From positions 6,457,503 to 6,521,502 of the forward strand of contig NC_045143.1 of assembly GCF_008831285.2 (NCBI RefSeq): 64,000 bases of DNA, written 5' to 3'. Both the position numbers and the translations under genes were made by a program. Below the pieces are notes generated by a model that worked only from the letters and a program-made list of their open reading frames with translations, did not search any database and had not been told where the DNA came from. Origin of the DNA: Nymphaea colorata (lineage: Eukaryota > Streptophyta > Magnoliopsida > Nymphaeales > Nymphaeaceae). Shown one piece after another: positions 24,807 to 44,775 of this stretch; the first letter of the stretch is position 1; each line of letters starts with the position of its first letter.

Positions 24807-27300
24807 TCGATACCATCGATTCCCTTCTCCCCACCCTCCTCTTCATCCTCTCTGTTATCGAATTTGGGTATCGTAGTCAATGCAGAAATGCGTTTTCCGG
24901 ACATTGGAATAGGCTGTATAGTCCAGAATTATGCATAACTCTGCGAAATTTTGCTAATCTTTCTCCTGCTGTTAAATGCATGCCTTTGCGACGCCGAGAA
25001 TTGCTTCTTTGCTGTTGAATTTGTTGAATTCGATTATTTTGAGTTGAGTAATTCGCTCGGCGCTCACATACGTTTCGTGCTGTTGGTTGGGTTTAGTAAG
25101 CAGTGTCTAATATCTTAAACCGGTATTCCTTTTTCTTCAGTCTTTTCTGCTCTCATTGTAAATACATTCTTGAAGATTATCAGAATACTTTTGTGCTGCA
25201 TGTATATTCTGTTGATTTCCTAGAGTTTTTGTCAGTTTTACAGGAATTTTGAGGTTTTATCGCAGCAAATTTTTGTTCTTGTGACGGATAGTTGCTGCGA
25301 CGTGTTGGATTATCTATTATTAAATTCTCCATGACGCCTGCTTTCTGTTGTTATGCAACAACAGGTAGTTGTATGAGCTTGTTTCTGTAACTTATAAGGC
25401 TGCAGTTCCTTCATGCTGTAGTTTGTACTTTATTGTATCTCCAAACTTTTATGGTTGGCAAAAAGATGGTGGAGAATTTGATGGACTGGGAGTGGTTGGA
25501 TTTGTATTCTGCTAAAATATTGAAATCAGGTGTAGTATTAGTGGCAAAGATGAAGTTGGTGCTGCTTTATAATTGTGATTAGTGTATCTAGATCACGTTT
25601 TCATGTAGATGATGATCAATAATGGTTATTAGCTTCTGATGCTCTGTTTGCTTCAGCACATTGGTTTCTTTACAACTTCTAAGCTTTAGAGCTTCCATCT
25701 CAGACAATTTTTGATATGGTAATTTGTAACGATGATTAGAGCATAAATTGCATTAGTTTCTCATACATTTTTGGGTAGTGGTTTTAGCCCCTCAAATCCT
25801 GATAACTTCAACCAAGCAGCAGATCTTTTTTTTGTTGCTGTTTTGCTTTTCCTTTTTAGAGTCCCTTTCATTCTTTCGTCCAATTCGCTTGATTTGTGGC
25901 ATATCTTGCTACTTGAGATGGTGAATGCAACTCTTTTTGTGTTTGAGCATTAAGACTTTCTGCTGCCTGTTCTTCATTGAATGAGAGATTTATTGGAAAT
26001 TAGCGCGCAAGTCAACTTCTTTCTAGTGCTTATGATGATACTGACGAAAACAAAATTATAGACCTTGCCGTGACATTAGACCTGCAAATTCAGCTCAATG
26101 CCTTCCTTTACAATGCAAAGAGATTTGGGGTGAGCAGAGTGGAATCCCACCGCCCGAATGGGAGCCAAAACCCTCTTATTCCCCTTCTTTCATTCATAGC
26201 CATAGAAGTTAGGGCTGCGTCCTCTCTCCTAGCTGCATGTCAACTAGTGCATGGCTGCCTCCCTCATTGCAGCAGGAAGGGCAACGCTAACCAGCAACCT
26301 ATGGCCCATTGACCCCACCAGTGTAATGCAAAGTGATTTGATCGTGTCGCAAAGTGTTCCGACATACAAATCTGCGTACTGACACCAGAGGGCTAATATT
26401 TTGATAAGTTTTGGTATCATTGTGATCTTTTAGTAAATTTTGTATAGTTTAAAGTTGAATTTGTCTGTTCTTTGTGCCGTTCGTTAGGTACTGTTCTAGG
26501 CGTTTTGATAACACGCATTTCTCTTGAAACCAGATATTTCTTACAGGAACAATCAAACGTCATTTTTAAAGATTTGTGTTGTTTTTTTGGAATATGGCTT
26601 AAAAGATTGAGACAGATTCATGATAGTTTATGAATTTGCTCCAATTCATATAGAAGATTTATAAAATAGTTACAAACTGTTACATTTATCAAACTCCTTT
26701 AATGCTTGTTTTTGACACACATAGAGACCATAATTTCACGACCTTAATATGAACAATCTTTGATGTTAAAAAGGGCAGCTGCCCTTTGCTTCAACGGCGG
26801 CCGAAGGATAAGCAATTTATACTAGCTGTTTATTTCAGGCCACATATTTCTTAAATCAGTTTAACGTGAAACATTCTGATATGACATTTTTTACTTATCT
26901 TTCAAAAGCTTTCCTTTTGTAAAAGATTCACAAATTTTCTTTCATGAAATTCAGGCCTATGATGCGAGGTTTTTTGGTACTGAACATGGGGTGAAAAGGC
27001 CGTGGTCACCAAAAAGATTTTGTTTAATGGGGAAATATTTAAACACTGAAACTTTTATGTTTGTTTTGAAAAGGGAAGCTTGGAGAAACACGTTTCCCAT
27101 TTGTTTCGTTTTGAATGAGATAGCTTCTTGAATGATTTCTCTTTGTTTTATAATCGTCTCGATCCTTTTCTTTTTCCATTATTTTATTCTTTTTGGTTTC
27201 AATGCGTTTTGTGTTTTTACAGTAACACGTACGGGCATTACTTTATTATAATTATACACTTAAATGGTATCAACCTTTTTCTTGCTTTTCACCATTTTTT
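24807..27300. other. 3' flank of SAT and intergenic
   Basis: The first few hundred bases after the stop are probably 3' UTR. From about 25.0 kb the sequence is T-rich with no recognisable coding. A frame at 26070-26312 sits in a GC-richer patch but resembles no family. Confidence 0.45.
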
Positions 27301-28660
27301 GTTTCTCATTTTCATTTGTAAGTGCTATTCTTTCATTGTTTTTGTAATTGTTCTATAAGAGGCCATTTGGCTACAGTAATACAAGTCTGCTGTCTTAAGA
27401 ATCTGCTCCAGAAATTGGTAAATGTACGCTCTTACTAAGCAGTTGCTAATAAAATTGAGGCCTGTATTCAGAATATAAAAGAACATGAACCTCATATTTA
27501 AAATTATGGACAAATGGTGGACTCGTAAATGAATGAAGACTTTAAAAATTACAGCAAAAAGGCTACTATTACTCGACTTACAAAAGTTTGTAGGGAGAGA
27601 CTCAACTTGTAAGAGAAGTTTTCGAAGAGCCACCTATTGAATGATTGACAAAAAAAATTAATTTCTGATATAAAATAACAAACATACTCTTATTGAAGAC
27701 AAAAATCCTTTTTGTAGACCAAGAAAAGAATGATTCTGGATATTTTGTAAATTTGCTAGTTGAGAATTTCTCAAAACTTGAGCGGATTTGTTATTTGTTA
27801 AATATATTGGATTTGAATCGGAGACCAAACAGTATGAAAAAATTAAGTATGGCAATTATCCAACTAAAAAATCGGCTTGGGTTCGGACTTAGAGAAATGA
27901 CACTGATCAGTTTCAGGGTTGGATCAAATTTAGTTTTAAACCGAATCAAATTTTAGTTTTAAATAAATATCCTTCTTGCTATTACATTTTTGAAAATTGC
28001 TCGGATTTGGTCTAAAATTTGGATATGGATTCGGATTTGTATATGAATGTAAAAATGAAATTCAAATCAGATAGGGATTGTAAAATCAGATTTTGGGTTT
28101 AGATGTGACTTTTCTTCATTCATATTTAAATCCAAATTTTCATATGAATATAAGAATATCCAAAAAAACAGATATAGATAACAACATAACCTATTTGAAT
28201 TCATCATTGACATTGCGATGTGTAAACTTTATATTTTTCTTTAGAGATTTCCCTGTAGCTTGTTATTCTCGGTGGAACTTAATTTTTATGATCAGCTAAC
28301 AAAGAACGACGCTGGATTTGGAGTTAACTATTTGAAAATAAAACTATGCAAATGGGAATTATTAGAAGAGAATGCGTGAACGATTTTCTTTTTTTGTAAC
28401 TTCGCTGAAGCAAAGTCTATATCAAGATATTGTGCAGACAGTGCGGACAACGAAAACTTCAGTATTTATTCGTCGTATTTTATTTTAGCAACCACCCGCA
28501 GCTACGCGTTCCAAGATGTGCCTCAGTTGCCGCCATTACTTGATCCGCAAAGGGATCCCATCTCCTCTGCTGCAGAATGCTAAACTTGAAAGTGCACTAG
28601 TATCGCCTCTGTAAATCCAAAGCCTAAAATTCCCCATCGCTGCTCTTATTAATCTTCTAA
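27301..28660. other. intergenic with degenerate B-family-like text
   Basis: About 27780-28190 is built of words such as ggatttgaatcgg, ggatatggattcggatttgtatatgaatg and aaatcagat, matching the interior vocabulary of the element at 46823-47228. Termini are not clear. A 102-codon minus frame (27325-27633) is unrecognised. Confidence 0.4.
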
Positions 28661-28661
28661 G

Positions 28662-34800
<6,139 letters not shown>

Positions 34801-36335
34801 CTTCTGAGTTTTCCTTCCTCACCTAAGCAGGGCAGCTGCTGAGATGAACTGTTGATGCCTTTCATGGCTTGAGTGAAGCATGCTCATACTTTTGTGGCCA
34901 AAAGGGGTAGAAGCGTGAGAGAATCCTTTGTCATTTGCCGATCTCTGCTTAGTTTTTCGGCCGTCGGGATTGAAATTTTAATTCTAATACGATGACTCAC
35001 CGTCAACGTCACCTTGTCTGAAAAAAAAAATTGTGAAGCAGCGAGGGCTCTGGTCGCTCGAATTACGAGGGCAGTTGTTACAACCTTATTACATTAAAGA
35101 AGGTAGCTCAACTGGTGGATATATGTATAGATACTGCGTCCACGCAGAGTTTTCAGTACCATCCAAAGGAGTACAACTGAGTGAAACAATTACTATAGTA
35201 TTTTTTTCTGTAAACCAGAGGTTATAAACATTGGAGCAGGATTAGTGGATCTAAAAAATGTTGATGCTTCTGGTTTTAGCTATAACACGTGATCCAAATA
35301 TTCTATAGATGCATCTTGAAAGTAACACTTGTATTATTTAGAAAGATCACCCTCCATGAATTACCAATATGTTTCTCTCTCCCTCTCTCTCTTCCCCCTC
35401 CTTTTTAATCTTGCTATTGAAGGTTTGGCTGTTCTTTTTTTCCGAGCAGCTGCATCTCATTTTCTTGTTACTCCGGCTGCTGCCTCATTTACTTGTCACC
35501 TACTACAATGTATGTGCAGACGATACTATGGTCTTTGAGCAGGCAATTATCCAACAAATGGTCCTCAGTTATTTATTTTGAAGGTGTTCTCTATGTTATC
35601 GGGCCCCAACATTTTTACCTCCGTGTCACTTTTAGCATCCATTTCGCTTTGGATGTCTCGTTTAATATAGTTCTTTTGTCTCTGCATTCTTTAAACTATG
35701 TCCAGTGCCATTGATACTTATCAAGATCGACAAAGAACTCCACTCTTTCCTGTTGCCGCCAATGCCGATAATGGAACAAAGAGAGTTCACGAGGATAGAT
35801 CTTCTGTATCCGCAATTTATCAATTAGAAGTCGTACTTATGAGCATTTTCTTCACAAAATCAAACACGTAGTTGTGACCTTCAAATTTCAAAAATTTTAA
35901 TTCATGAGTTCTAAAGTTTTAAATCTCTTTTCATCAAACAAGTCATTTTTATTCTAAAATCAAAGTTTCATACTATCAAACTCATAGGAAAGTTGAAACT
36001 GGAATATTCATTACAATTCAGAGTCGAGGTGGAAATTTGATGCTGGGATATGATTCGAGAATCTAAATTCTAAGACATCAAACGCCCTTCTTTTATTAAT
36101 GCTGCTCACCCACAAATTTGTAATGTTTCACCACTTTGGTATATGTGTCTGGACCATAGTCACAGAAAATGCGTTTTTACGAAAAAACATGATAAATTAA
36201 TTGGCTATAGCTTTTTTTATTTGTTGCAAATCTACTTATGTTTTGATGTTTATGTTATTAGTTTCTCATATTTTACTTTTTCTTTAATTTTAGTTTTTAA
36301 AAATTTATCATATTTTTTTCGTTTTTTTTTTAACT
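34801..36335. other. 5' flank of the ABCC gene and intergenic
   Basis: Promoter and leader of the minus-strand ABCC gene should lie in the first few hundred bases; no element could be placed with certainty. About 35880-36090 is AT-rich text resembling a degenerate foldback element (ends like catcaaac). No gene recognised. Confidence 0.4.
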
Positions 36336-36339
36336 CATC

Positions 36340-36420
36340 GTAGAAAAACCTCGCCATTAAAACTTCAAGACATTATTTGTGACAGACAAAAAAAAAACCA
36401 CAAATTTGGAGAAAAAAACC
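36340..36420. repeat. family D repeat, inverted fragment
   Basis: gtagaaaaacctcgccatta is close to the reverse complement of the core at 205-225 and is followed by A-rich sequence. Confidence 0.35.
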
Positions 36421-36488
36421 AAAATAAAAACTGGATGAATAAAAAAATAGTAGACAAGGTAGGGATTATAGCGAAAAATTATCGTCAT

Positions 36489-36854
36489 CTAATAAGGAAG
36501 ATCAATCCAAGCTTTTGCTTGCGAGTCAGGCCCACCAAAAGAAGAGAGCATACGAATGACGACAAAACCAGTAACTTGGTCCAACCCGCATCTTTCATTT
36601 TCTGTGGATGGAATTGTTTTTCCGTCGTCTCGCGTTTGGTGGTTCTGTGACAGCGGCCACGGTGAGAGGAAGCTGCCAACCATGGCTGCCACTGTCTCAT
36701 CCCACCTTGGGATCGGCACATCACCTTTCTGGCTGTGAAATTCAAGGAATCTTGCTGGTAGCATATACCAGAAGCATCGCCGGTTGGCCCTAAAAGCTGA
36801 TGGAGGAATGGTCCATGCCTTGGGTTTAGAAGGCGACGCACTTCTTGAACCCAA
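36489..36854 (-). other. 121-codon open frame, unrecognised
   Basis: An uninterrupted minus-strand frame in a GC-richer patch contains RCFWYMLPARFLEFH and VPIPRWDETVAAMVGSF, which read like real protein rather than low complexity. An overlapping minus frame (36485-36886) contains a hydrophobic stretch. I see no splice structure or known domain. It may be an exon relic or chance. Confidence 0.25.
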
Positions 36855-36899
36855 GGTTTTAAAACCAACAACCCAAAGTGAATCAAGCCATGACTCGTC

Positions 36900-37750
36900 C
36901 AGTCAGCTCAATCACTCGGCCTGGTTTAACTTTATTTTTTTTGATAAATTATACTTTCATATGTATAAAATAACAGTATAAGACTGATATATTACATATT
37001 GATATAATATGTCTGTGTATACCGACTTAGATGTTTTCAGCCATTTGGATGCTACAGCCTTCGGATGCATTGCATCAAGGTGTGTGTGTGAGGTATCGGA
37101 GCATCTGGATAGCCAAAAAAAATTCAAATTCAATGTATATTACATGTTGTGGTATCATTTACAAGTACATCTTTGTAATATGTACACTTAGTAGATTGGA
37201 TCCAAAGTTGAGTCAGTTAAGTCAGAAATTTTGGTTGGTGGGGGCATTGATTCAATAACCTTAATGTGTTTAGAGACACTTATATATATAAATAATCAAA
37301 CATATGAAATTATTAACATAAAAATAAGTAATGGGGCTGCATCATGTGGCACCGCCATGTGGTTAAACCCACTGCTGTGACTAACGAAAGACGACTCTCC
37401 TCCATGTGTCTATCACCTTTAGGGCTCATGTTTTGAACAGAAGAATAACACATTAGAACATGACAGTGACAACTCCATGATTCAAACCACAAGTTATTTA
37501 TGAAGTGGCCCACGTTGACAAGACAAAAATTAATCACAGCCCTGTGGTAGCTTGTCGACATCAGTCCTTTTTTTTTCCTTGTTTTATGGATAGAAATTTT
37601 CCCACCTTTTTCACCCCTTAATCCTTATCCTCCTCCACCTCGTGCCTCTAATTAATTTGTACACACTTGTTAACCTACCCAAAAATAAATATTATAAGTG
37701 AAATTTCTTGAAGTTGTAATAATTTCACAATTGATGGCAAAAATAAAAAT
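36900..37750. other. intergenic, nothing recognised
   Basis: AT-rich; short frames only. Confidence 0.5.
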
Positions 37751-37754
37751 TCCT

Positions 37755-39803
<2,049 letters not shown>

Positions 39804-40000
39804 CACCTACTTCGTTTATGAGTATTGTTTGATATGTCATGACCAACAGTTGAAAGAAAAAAAAAAAAAGATATGTGTATTTCATAATTTAATATTAAAT
39901 GACACGTTTTTTACTTTGTTTTTTCTCAATCGTCAGCCTGTCGAATCAAACACTAATGGAAACAACGTCACCTGTCCTTTACCACCATTTCTTGGAAGCC

Positions 40001-40204
40001 AAGGGTGGGCATCGGGGCTCGGGTTTGGCCAGTTTAAAAATAAAAAATAATTTTTAATTATAAAATAATTTTTAATATAAAATATATTTAATAATAATAA
40101 ATATATATTATTAAAACAAAAAAATTAAAAAATATATATATATTTTAAATTTAAACAGACGGAACTGGGTTGGCCCAGGCGGGCCCGGCCCGACGCCCAC
40201 CCTT
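40001..40204. mobile_element. miniature inverted-repeat element, C family (C1)
   Basis: The ends aagggtgggcatcggg (40001-40016) and cccgacgcccaccctt (40189-40204) are inverted repeats with one mismatch. GC-rich arms (ggcccaggcgggcccggcccg) enclose an A/T-only core of about 120 bp. No convincing target duplication is seen. A related element starts at 44097. Confidence 0.65.
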
Positions 40205-40900
40205 ATCTACAGCCGCTCGACACTGCCTGCGCCAGCCGGTCTACCACAGCCTCTCCCGCCCATTGCAAGCCGCAGGCATCAAGTGCCCGATGCCTGCTGT
40301 TTTTTTTAATAACTGATCAGACACTCCATAAGCACCCTTTACTTTACATCAAAAAAGTGGCGTAAGATTCATATATATATATATAAAAGAGTGAGAGGGA
40401 TTAATCCACTAAATTCAGCATAAAAGACACGATAGCATATGGTATATTGTTTACTTATTTAAGACTTCCCTTAGCCTTTATGGTACATAATTATAGAAAA
40501 TAGTTGACGTCGAGTTTTGTGAGTCTGCATGAGATTATTACATCAATGTTATATATATCACATCCATTTAACTAGGGACATGTACATTTCGACATATTAT
40601 GATCTTCTCTTCATTCATAATAATTTCTTGCACTCTTTCCAATGAATGTTACGGCCATGACTTTTACTTTCAAAACGGAATCTATTAAAAATATTTAGAA
40701 ATGAACTTTGAATTTTTTCTTTGAAACTTTCATCCATATATATATATATATACATATTTAAGAAAAAGAAATTAACCAGCCAACATCCATAGTTAGATAA
40801 TTTTTTTTTTCTATTTTGTGGTGATAAAAACTGTTGTAAATAATGCATTTGTAGTAATGGTTACCATTTGCCAAGAATTTTACTGTTGTAAAATCCAATT
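40205..40900. other. intergenic, nothing recognised
   Basis: AT-rich with two short (AT)n runs (about 40373-40384 and 40737-40752). Confidence 0.5.
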
Positions 40901-41620
40901 ATGAACGTTAACCGGGTATTCTCCACATCACATGCAGCCGGCGTGCGAGAAAAGCCAGAGCATCTCAACGGCGGAAGAATTTTAACTCCGACATTGAGTA
41001 AGTCGGGAAATTCTTCCATTATTAAATGTGGACGAAAAGTGTCATCTGGGAAGCGAAAGTCTCTTGTTTTTCTTTCAAATTATTCGTCTTTTCATAGAAC
41101 CAATTTTTGTTCGCATCTTAGTACACACGTCTTTCTGTCTAATAAATTGAGGTCAGAACCAAAATGTCTGAGGTTTTCAGCCTGTCATTTGATCGACCGT
41201 CGTCGCGCCATTATCAATTATATCAAGCGAGACAACGGCGTCCTGACCACGGAATTTGGAAACGGACGTATTGGTTTTAGCTTTCTCTTTGTGAGCGAAT
41301 TCAGTATCCATTGGTCTCCAAATCCTTTTGAGATGGAGACGATGCTCATCTATCTCAGAATGTGAAGCACGGTTTGGTGAGATATGGAGGTCGAATGGAC
41401 AGCGAGGTCTAATTCAGGCGAGTCTGAAAAGATTAGGCTTGCTGTGGTTGACACACAGTCCTGGTGGTTTTGTGTCGTCAAATCACGGGATAACGAATTC
41501 TCTTTCGATATGGGCAGGCAATCACAACTCACAAGGCACCAACGATATTCCAAGCGCATCTGCCACCGGAACTCCCTTTCATGCTCATCGACATGTCAAT
41601 TTTGATACTAGTGTTTAAAA
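40901..41620. other. GC-richer island with unrecognised open frames
   Basis: The region has more balanced base composition than its flanks and holds plus frames of 154 codons (40901-41365), 96 (41328-41618) and 73 (41384-41605), plus a 69-codon minus frame. None resembles a known domain, and the plus frames overlap in different phases. It could be an exon or promoter relic. Confidence 0.25.
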
Positions 41621-41627
41621 GTTCTTC

Positions 41628-41629
<2 letters not shown>

Positions 41630-41678
<49 letters not shown>
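41630..41678. repeat. (AT)n microsatellite
   Basis: Pure AT run of about 49 bp. Confidence 0.95.
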
Positions 41679-41680
<2 letters not shown>

Positions 41681-41814
41681 TGACTCTGGCCACTAAACCA
41701 TATAATCACGACCGTTTAATTTGACATGATGAATGGTTAAGAGAAAAACAAGAAGACAATGATGATAGACATTTTTGTTATCCAATATTTGTTTTTTCTT
41801 AAGCATCCATATGG

Positions 41815-41898
41815 TTTGGATGGATGATCTTGTTTATATCGTTGGGTGACTTTGGATTTGGATGGATGATCTTGTTTATATCGTTGGGTGACTTTGGA
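41815..41898. repeat. two-copy tandem duplication, 42-bp period
   Basis: tttggatggatgatcttg begins at 41815 and again at 41857. The two 42-bp units (through gttgggtgac) appear identical, so the duplication is recent. Confidence 0.9.
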
Positions 41899-41925
41899 TA
41901 GCCAGAGTCATTTTTCACACATACA

Positions 41926-41951
41926 CATATATATATATATATATATATATA
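41926..41951. repeat. (AT)n microsatellite, short
   Basis: AT run of about 26 bp after cacatacac. Confidence 0.9.
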
Positions 41952-42198
41952 ACATACTTTGATTTAAGTTGTTTTATGAAAATGTGATTTTTTTTATTAA
42001 CAAAATGTTGATGCCATGAGGCCCATTCATTTTTTTTCTTACTATAAAAACAGTATTAAAGTCCAACAAATAATCGTCTTAATATATGTTTCACATCAAC
42101 CTGTCCTTAAGATCATATCAGTAATGTTAAATTGCAAAAAAAACCATCTTCAACATCAAAATTAAAGAGTCTAGTTTTTATTCTCGCGTTTCTATTAA

Positions 42199-42217
42199 TT
42201 TCTCTCTCTCTTTCTTT

Positions 42218-42251
<34 letters not shown>
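42199..42251. repeat. (CT)n(CTTT)n(AT)n compound microsatellite
   Basis: A short CT run, then tttctttctt, then about 31 bp of AT, in the same order as the tract at 7055. Confidence 0.9.
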
Positions 42252-42255
<4 letters not shown>

Positions 42256-42589
42256 ATTTGGAATCCAGCCCACCACACATATTGCATCAGGGAATGCGTG
42301 TAATACTGGGCATTCATTTTAGGGTAAAGGCCCCTCAAAAAAAAAAAAGTAGGAGAAGAAGAAGGAAGAGAAAAATGTCAAGCTTAATGTGTTTCAAGTT
42401 TTTTTCACGCTCTCATCACAAGCGAAGCTAAACTTGGCATCCTGAATGAGGACGGAGCTGAAGCCAGCTCATGGGATATTTCGATGCGATTAGACCTCTT
42501 GGATTTAACCACCTCTTGGCTTCTCCATCACATCCCATCTCACTTCTTGACTAAATGGACTTGTCTGCGCATGGCGCTTTTGGTTGGAT

Positions 42590-42790
42590 TCTATTAAAAT
42601 ATTTGTTTTGTGTTTGATGACTAGAAATACTGAGATTTCTCTTCAAACTGAAACGAAATCAAAACTTCAGGTTTCAAAACAAAATACTTTGTTTGTTTAA
42701 CAATTCAATTTTTTTTTTTTAAAATGGACATTTTGATTCTAAAATTTCATGATTCTAGATATATCAAACAACCCTTTAAAAGGGTGAGTC
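42590..42790. mobile_element. probable foldback element (Tourist-like text)
   Basis: The left gtttgatgactagaaatact and the right complement gtttgatatatctagaat are similar inverted ends around an AT-rich core. The element lies next to aaccctttaaaagggt. No clean target duplication is identified. Confidence 0.35.
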
Positions 42791-42946
42791 CATATCTCCA
42801 AGCCCAATGAGAGCATTTTCTACCTTGAATCTGAGACCTAAGGTAATAGTAGATCATTGAGGATCTCATATCCAAGTATTTGAGGCCATAAAAACACACA
42901 CCCAAAATCTATGGATATTGAATCTTCAATTTTAGATAGTAGTGAA

Positions 42947-43100
42947 TAGGAATGTTAATATATCATATTAGATTCGATATCCAACCGAACTACCTCGAAA
43001 AAATTAGATATGCAAAAAATTTAACATCTTATCAAAAAACGGGATCGATTTGGGTTTAAAAAAGAAATTTGGATCAAACTTGGATCTGTGCTATCAAACA
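42947..43100. mobile_element. hAT-like miniature element, B family, partial
   Basis: taggaatgttaatatatc at 42947 resembles the B-family terminus, followed by gattcgatatccaaccgaac and other B-family vocabulary. The right end is not found. Confidence 0.4.
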
Positions 43101-43349
43101 CAATCAACAGGAAGAACATCATAAAAGGTTTGCATTGTTCTAGACCATTAAATTTTCCTCTGCTTTTCTTTCTTTGTGGCTAGGAGGTGTGAAAGTACCT
43201 GTCGGGTGTGGTTTCTGGATTTTTCTTTTTCTTGCTCTGAGAGTTTGGCTTTACTTGTATCTCGTTTTGTTTTCACGTTAGTCGGACGTGAAATATTATC
43301 TTCTCATACGCTCTCTCGATCGGAACTGGGAAACGAATTGACTGCTGGA

Positions 43350-44090
43350 GCTGCTTCAGTTGTCACCTGGTGATGCTTATCTAATTAACCTATCGTGGAC
43401 CTGCTCTGCCTCTCACTGTCATAGACGTAAAACTAGAACCAAATGAAGATGAAATTAAAGTGATAAAACTTTGTTTTTGTATTTGGATCACATAACCAAG
43501 AATCAAGTTGAGAATGATCGAGCTCAGCTCGAGCTTACAAGGGTCCAGTACCTACCAATCTCTCTCTCTTTCTCTTCTCTTCGCCGGAGTCTGTCGCTCG
43601 TCTTGTGCAGAGAGATGTTCATTTTGTGATTTGGCTGCGGCGGCGTCCTCCTTTTGTGGCTGGGTGATAGTATCGTTAGTCCTTCCACTCTCTTCTCACT
43701 CTTCTTATTTCGTTTTCTGTTAGTTGTATTGTATATCTCCTCTTTTGCTTCTATTTTGCGGTTTGTTACTGTAATTAGGAGACGTCTTGTTCCCAATTTT
43801 TGTATTTAAGAAACTTCTTATCCCCAAATTTTGATATGCATTTTCATTTTATCGGTTTTCTCTCTCTCTCTCTACACATATGTGTGTGTAGAATTGATGA
43901 TTACATCACTTATATAGGTACAGACCCGCAAAGAATCATTTTGATCATTGATCTTCTCAAAGTACAAGCCAAAGACAAAAATGAGACAGAATATTTTAGA
44001 CATTAGCACTAATTAATAATTTTTTATCCATGATTTTCTCTCAACGTTTCATTTTGGACAGACTAACAGCTAAAATGATTCACCACATAA
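43350..44090. repeat. diverged direct duplication, left copy
   Basis: Shares with 47925-48470 the ordered words cagttgtcacctg, tgcttatctaattaa, tgaagatgaaattaaagtg, aaactttgtttttat/g, tttggatcaca, cctaccaat/ttctctctctc, caaagaatcat, aatattttagaca/tcat, actaattaata and aacagctaaaatgatt. This copy has about 320 bp of extra sequence between the CT tract (43560) and about 43885. No coding function is recognised. Confidence 0.65.
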
Positions 44091-44096
44091 GGATAG

Positions 44097-44335
44097 AGGT
44101 GGGCATCGAGCCGGGCACCCTATTAGTACCCGGTACCCGGCCCAAAGAAATCGGCTCGAGTCGAGGCTCGATTCGGCCCCATAAGTTTTTAATATTATTT
44201 TTATTTTGTTAATAATATATATTTTATTATTCAACAAATTTCATTTTATATTTAAAAAATATTTTTTTATTTAAACCGAGCAGGCCAGGCCCTTGGTCGG
44301 GTTTTGGGCATCGAGCCAGCCCGCTGTTATATATA
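44097..44335. mobile_element. C-family miniature element, partial (C2)
   Basis: gaggtgggcatcgagccgggc at the left resembles the C1 terminus. GC-rich arms (cccggtacccggccc; gagcaggccaggccc) flank an A/T-only core as in C1. The right terminus is lost or fused to a short (AT)n-(GA)n run at 44330-44355. Confidence 0.5.
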
Positions 44336-44364
44336 TATAATGAGAGAGAGAGAGATTGGTAAAA

Positions 44365-44775
44365 ATCAAACACTGGCTGATGAGAAGTACTTCAGAAGAA
44401 CAGTATGTCCAATGTTGCCAATTTGTCATGCATCATACAATTTTCTCATATCACCCAAAAGTATACATCTGCCATCCTCCAATATAGCTTTGTACATATG
44501 AATTAAGCTCTGCAGTTCCTTCCTCCATTTAAATGCCATGGCAGTTTGCTGACCAAACTACATTGAATCTGTTTGTGATCCACTTCCAGACCTTCAACAC
44601 TCCTTTACACTTTATAAACAAATGATGAATCGTTTATCCCTCCTCTTCACAAACCACACACTTATTAGGCAGATTCACTCCAGAGGATTTCAACCTGTCC
44701 TGCGTAAGTAACTTTCCTTCGACTGCCAGAAAGCAGCTCCACTTTGCCCTTGATATTCCTAACTCAGTTCCAGGA
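44365..44775 (-). mobile_element. LINE retrotransposon fragment (zf-RVT region)
   Basis: The minus-strand translation reads AKWSCFLAVEGKLLTQDRL, then LPNKCVVCEEEG, then a TAA stop, then IHHLFIKCKGVLKVWKWI. This is the Trp, Cys-x2-Cys and His-His-Leu-Phe-x2-Cys pattern of the zinc-binding domain at the C-terminus of plant LINE reverse transcriptase ORFs. The reading continues, with another stop, to about 44365 (LGDMRKLYDA). The fragment has stops and no RT catalytic core, so it is dead. It ends exactly where the LRR pseudogene begins. Confidence 0.75.

Noticed and set aside
24005..25018. 337-codon plus-strand frame and the minus frames of 230 and 156 codons across the SAT gene
   Set aside because: They are shadows of the GC-rich SAT coding frame; their residues are Pro/Arg- or Ala/Gly-rich with no domain, whereas the SAT frame has every conserved motif.
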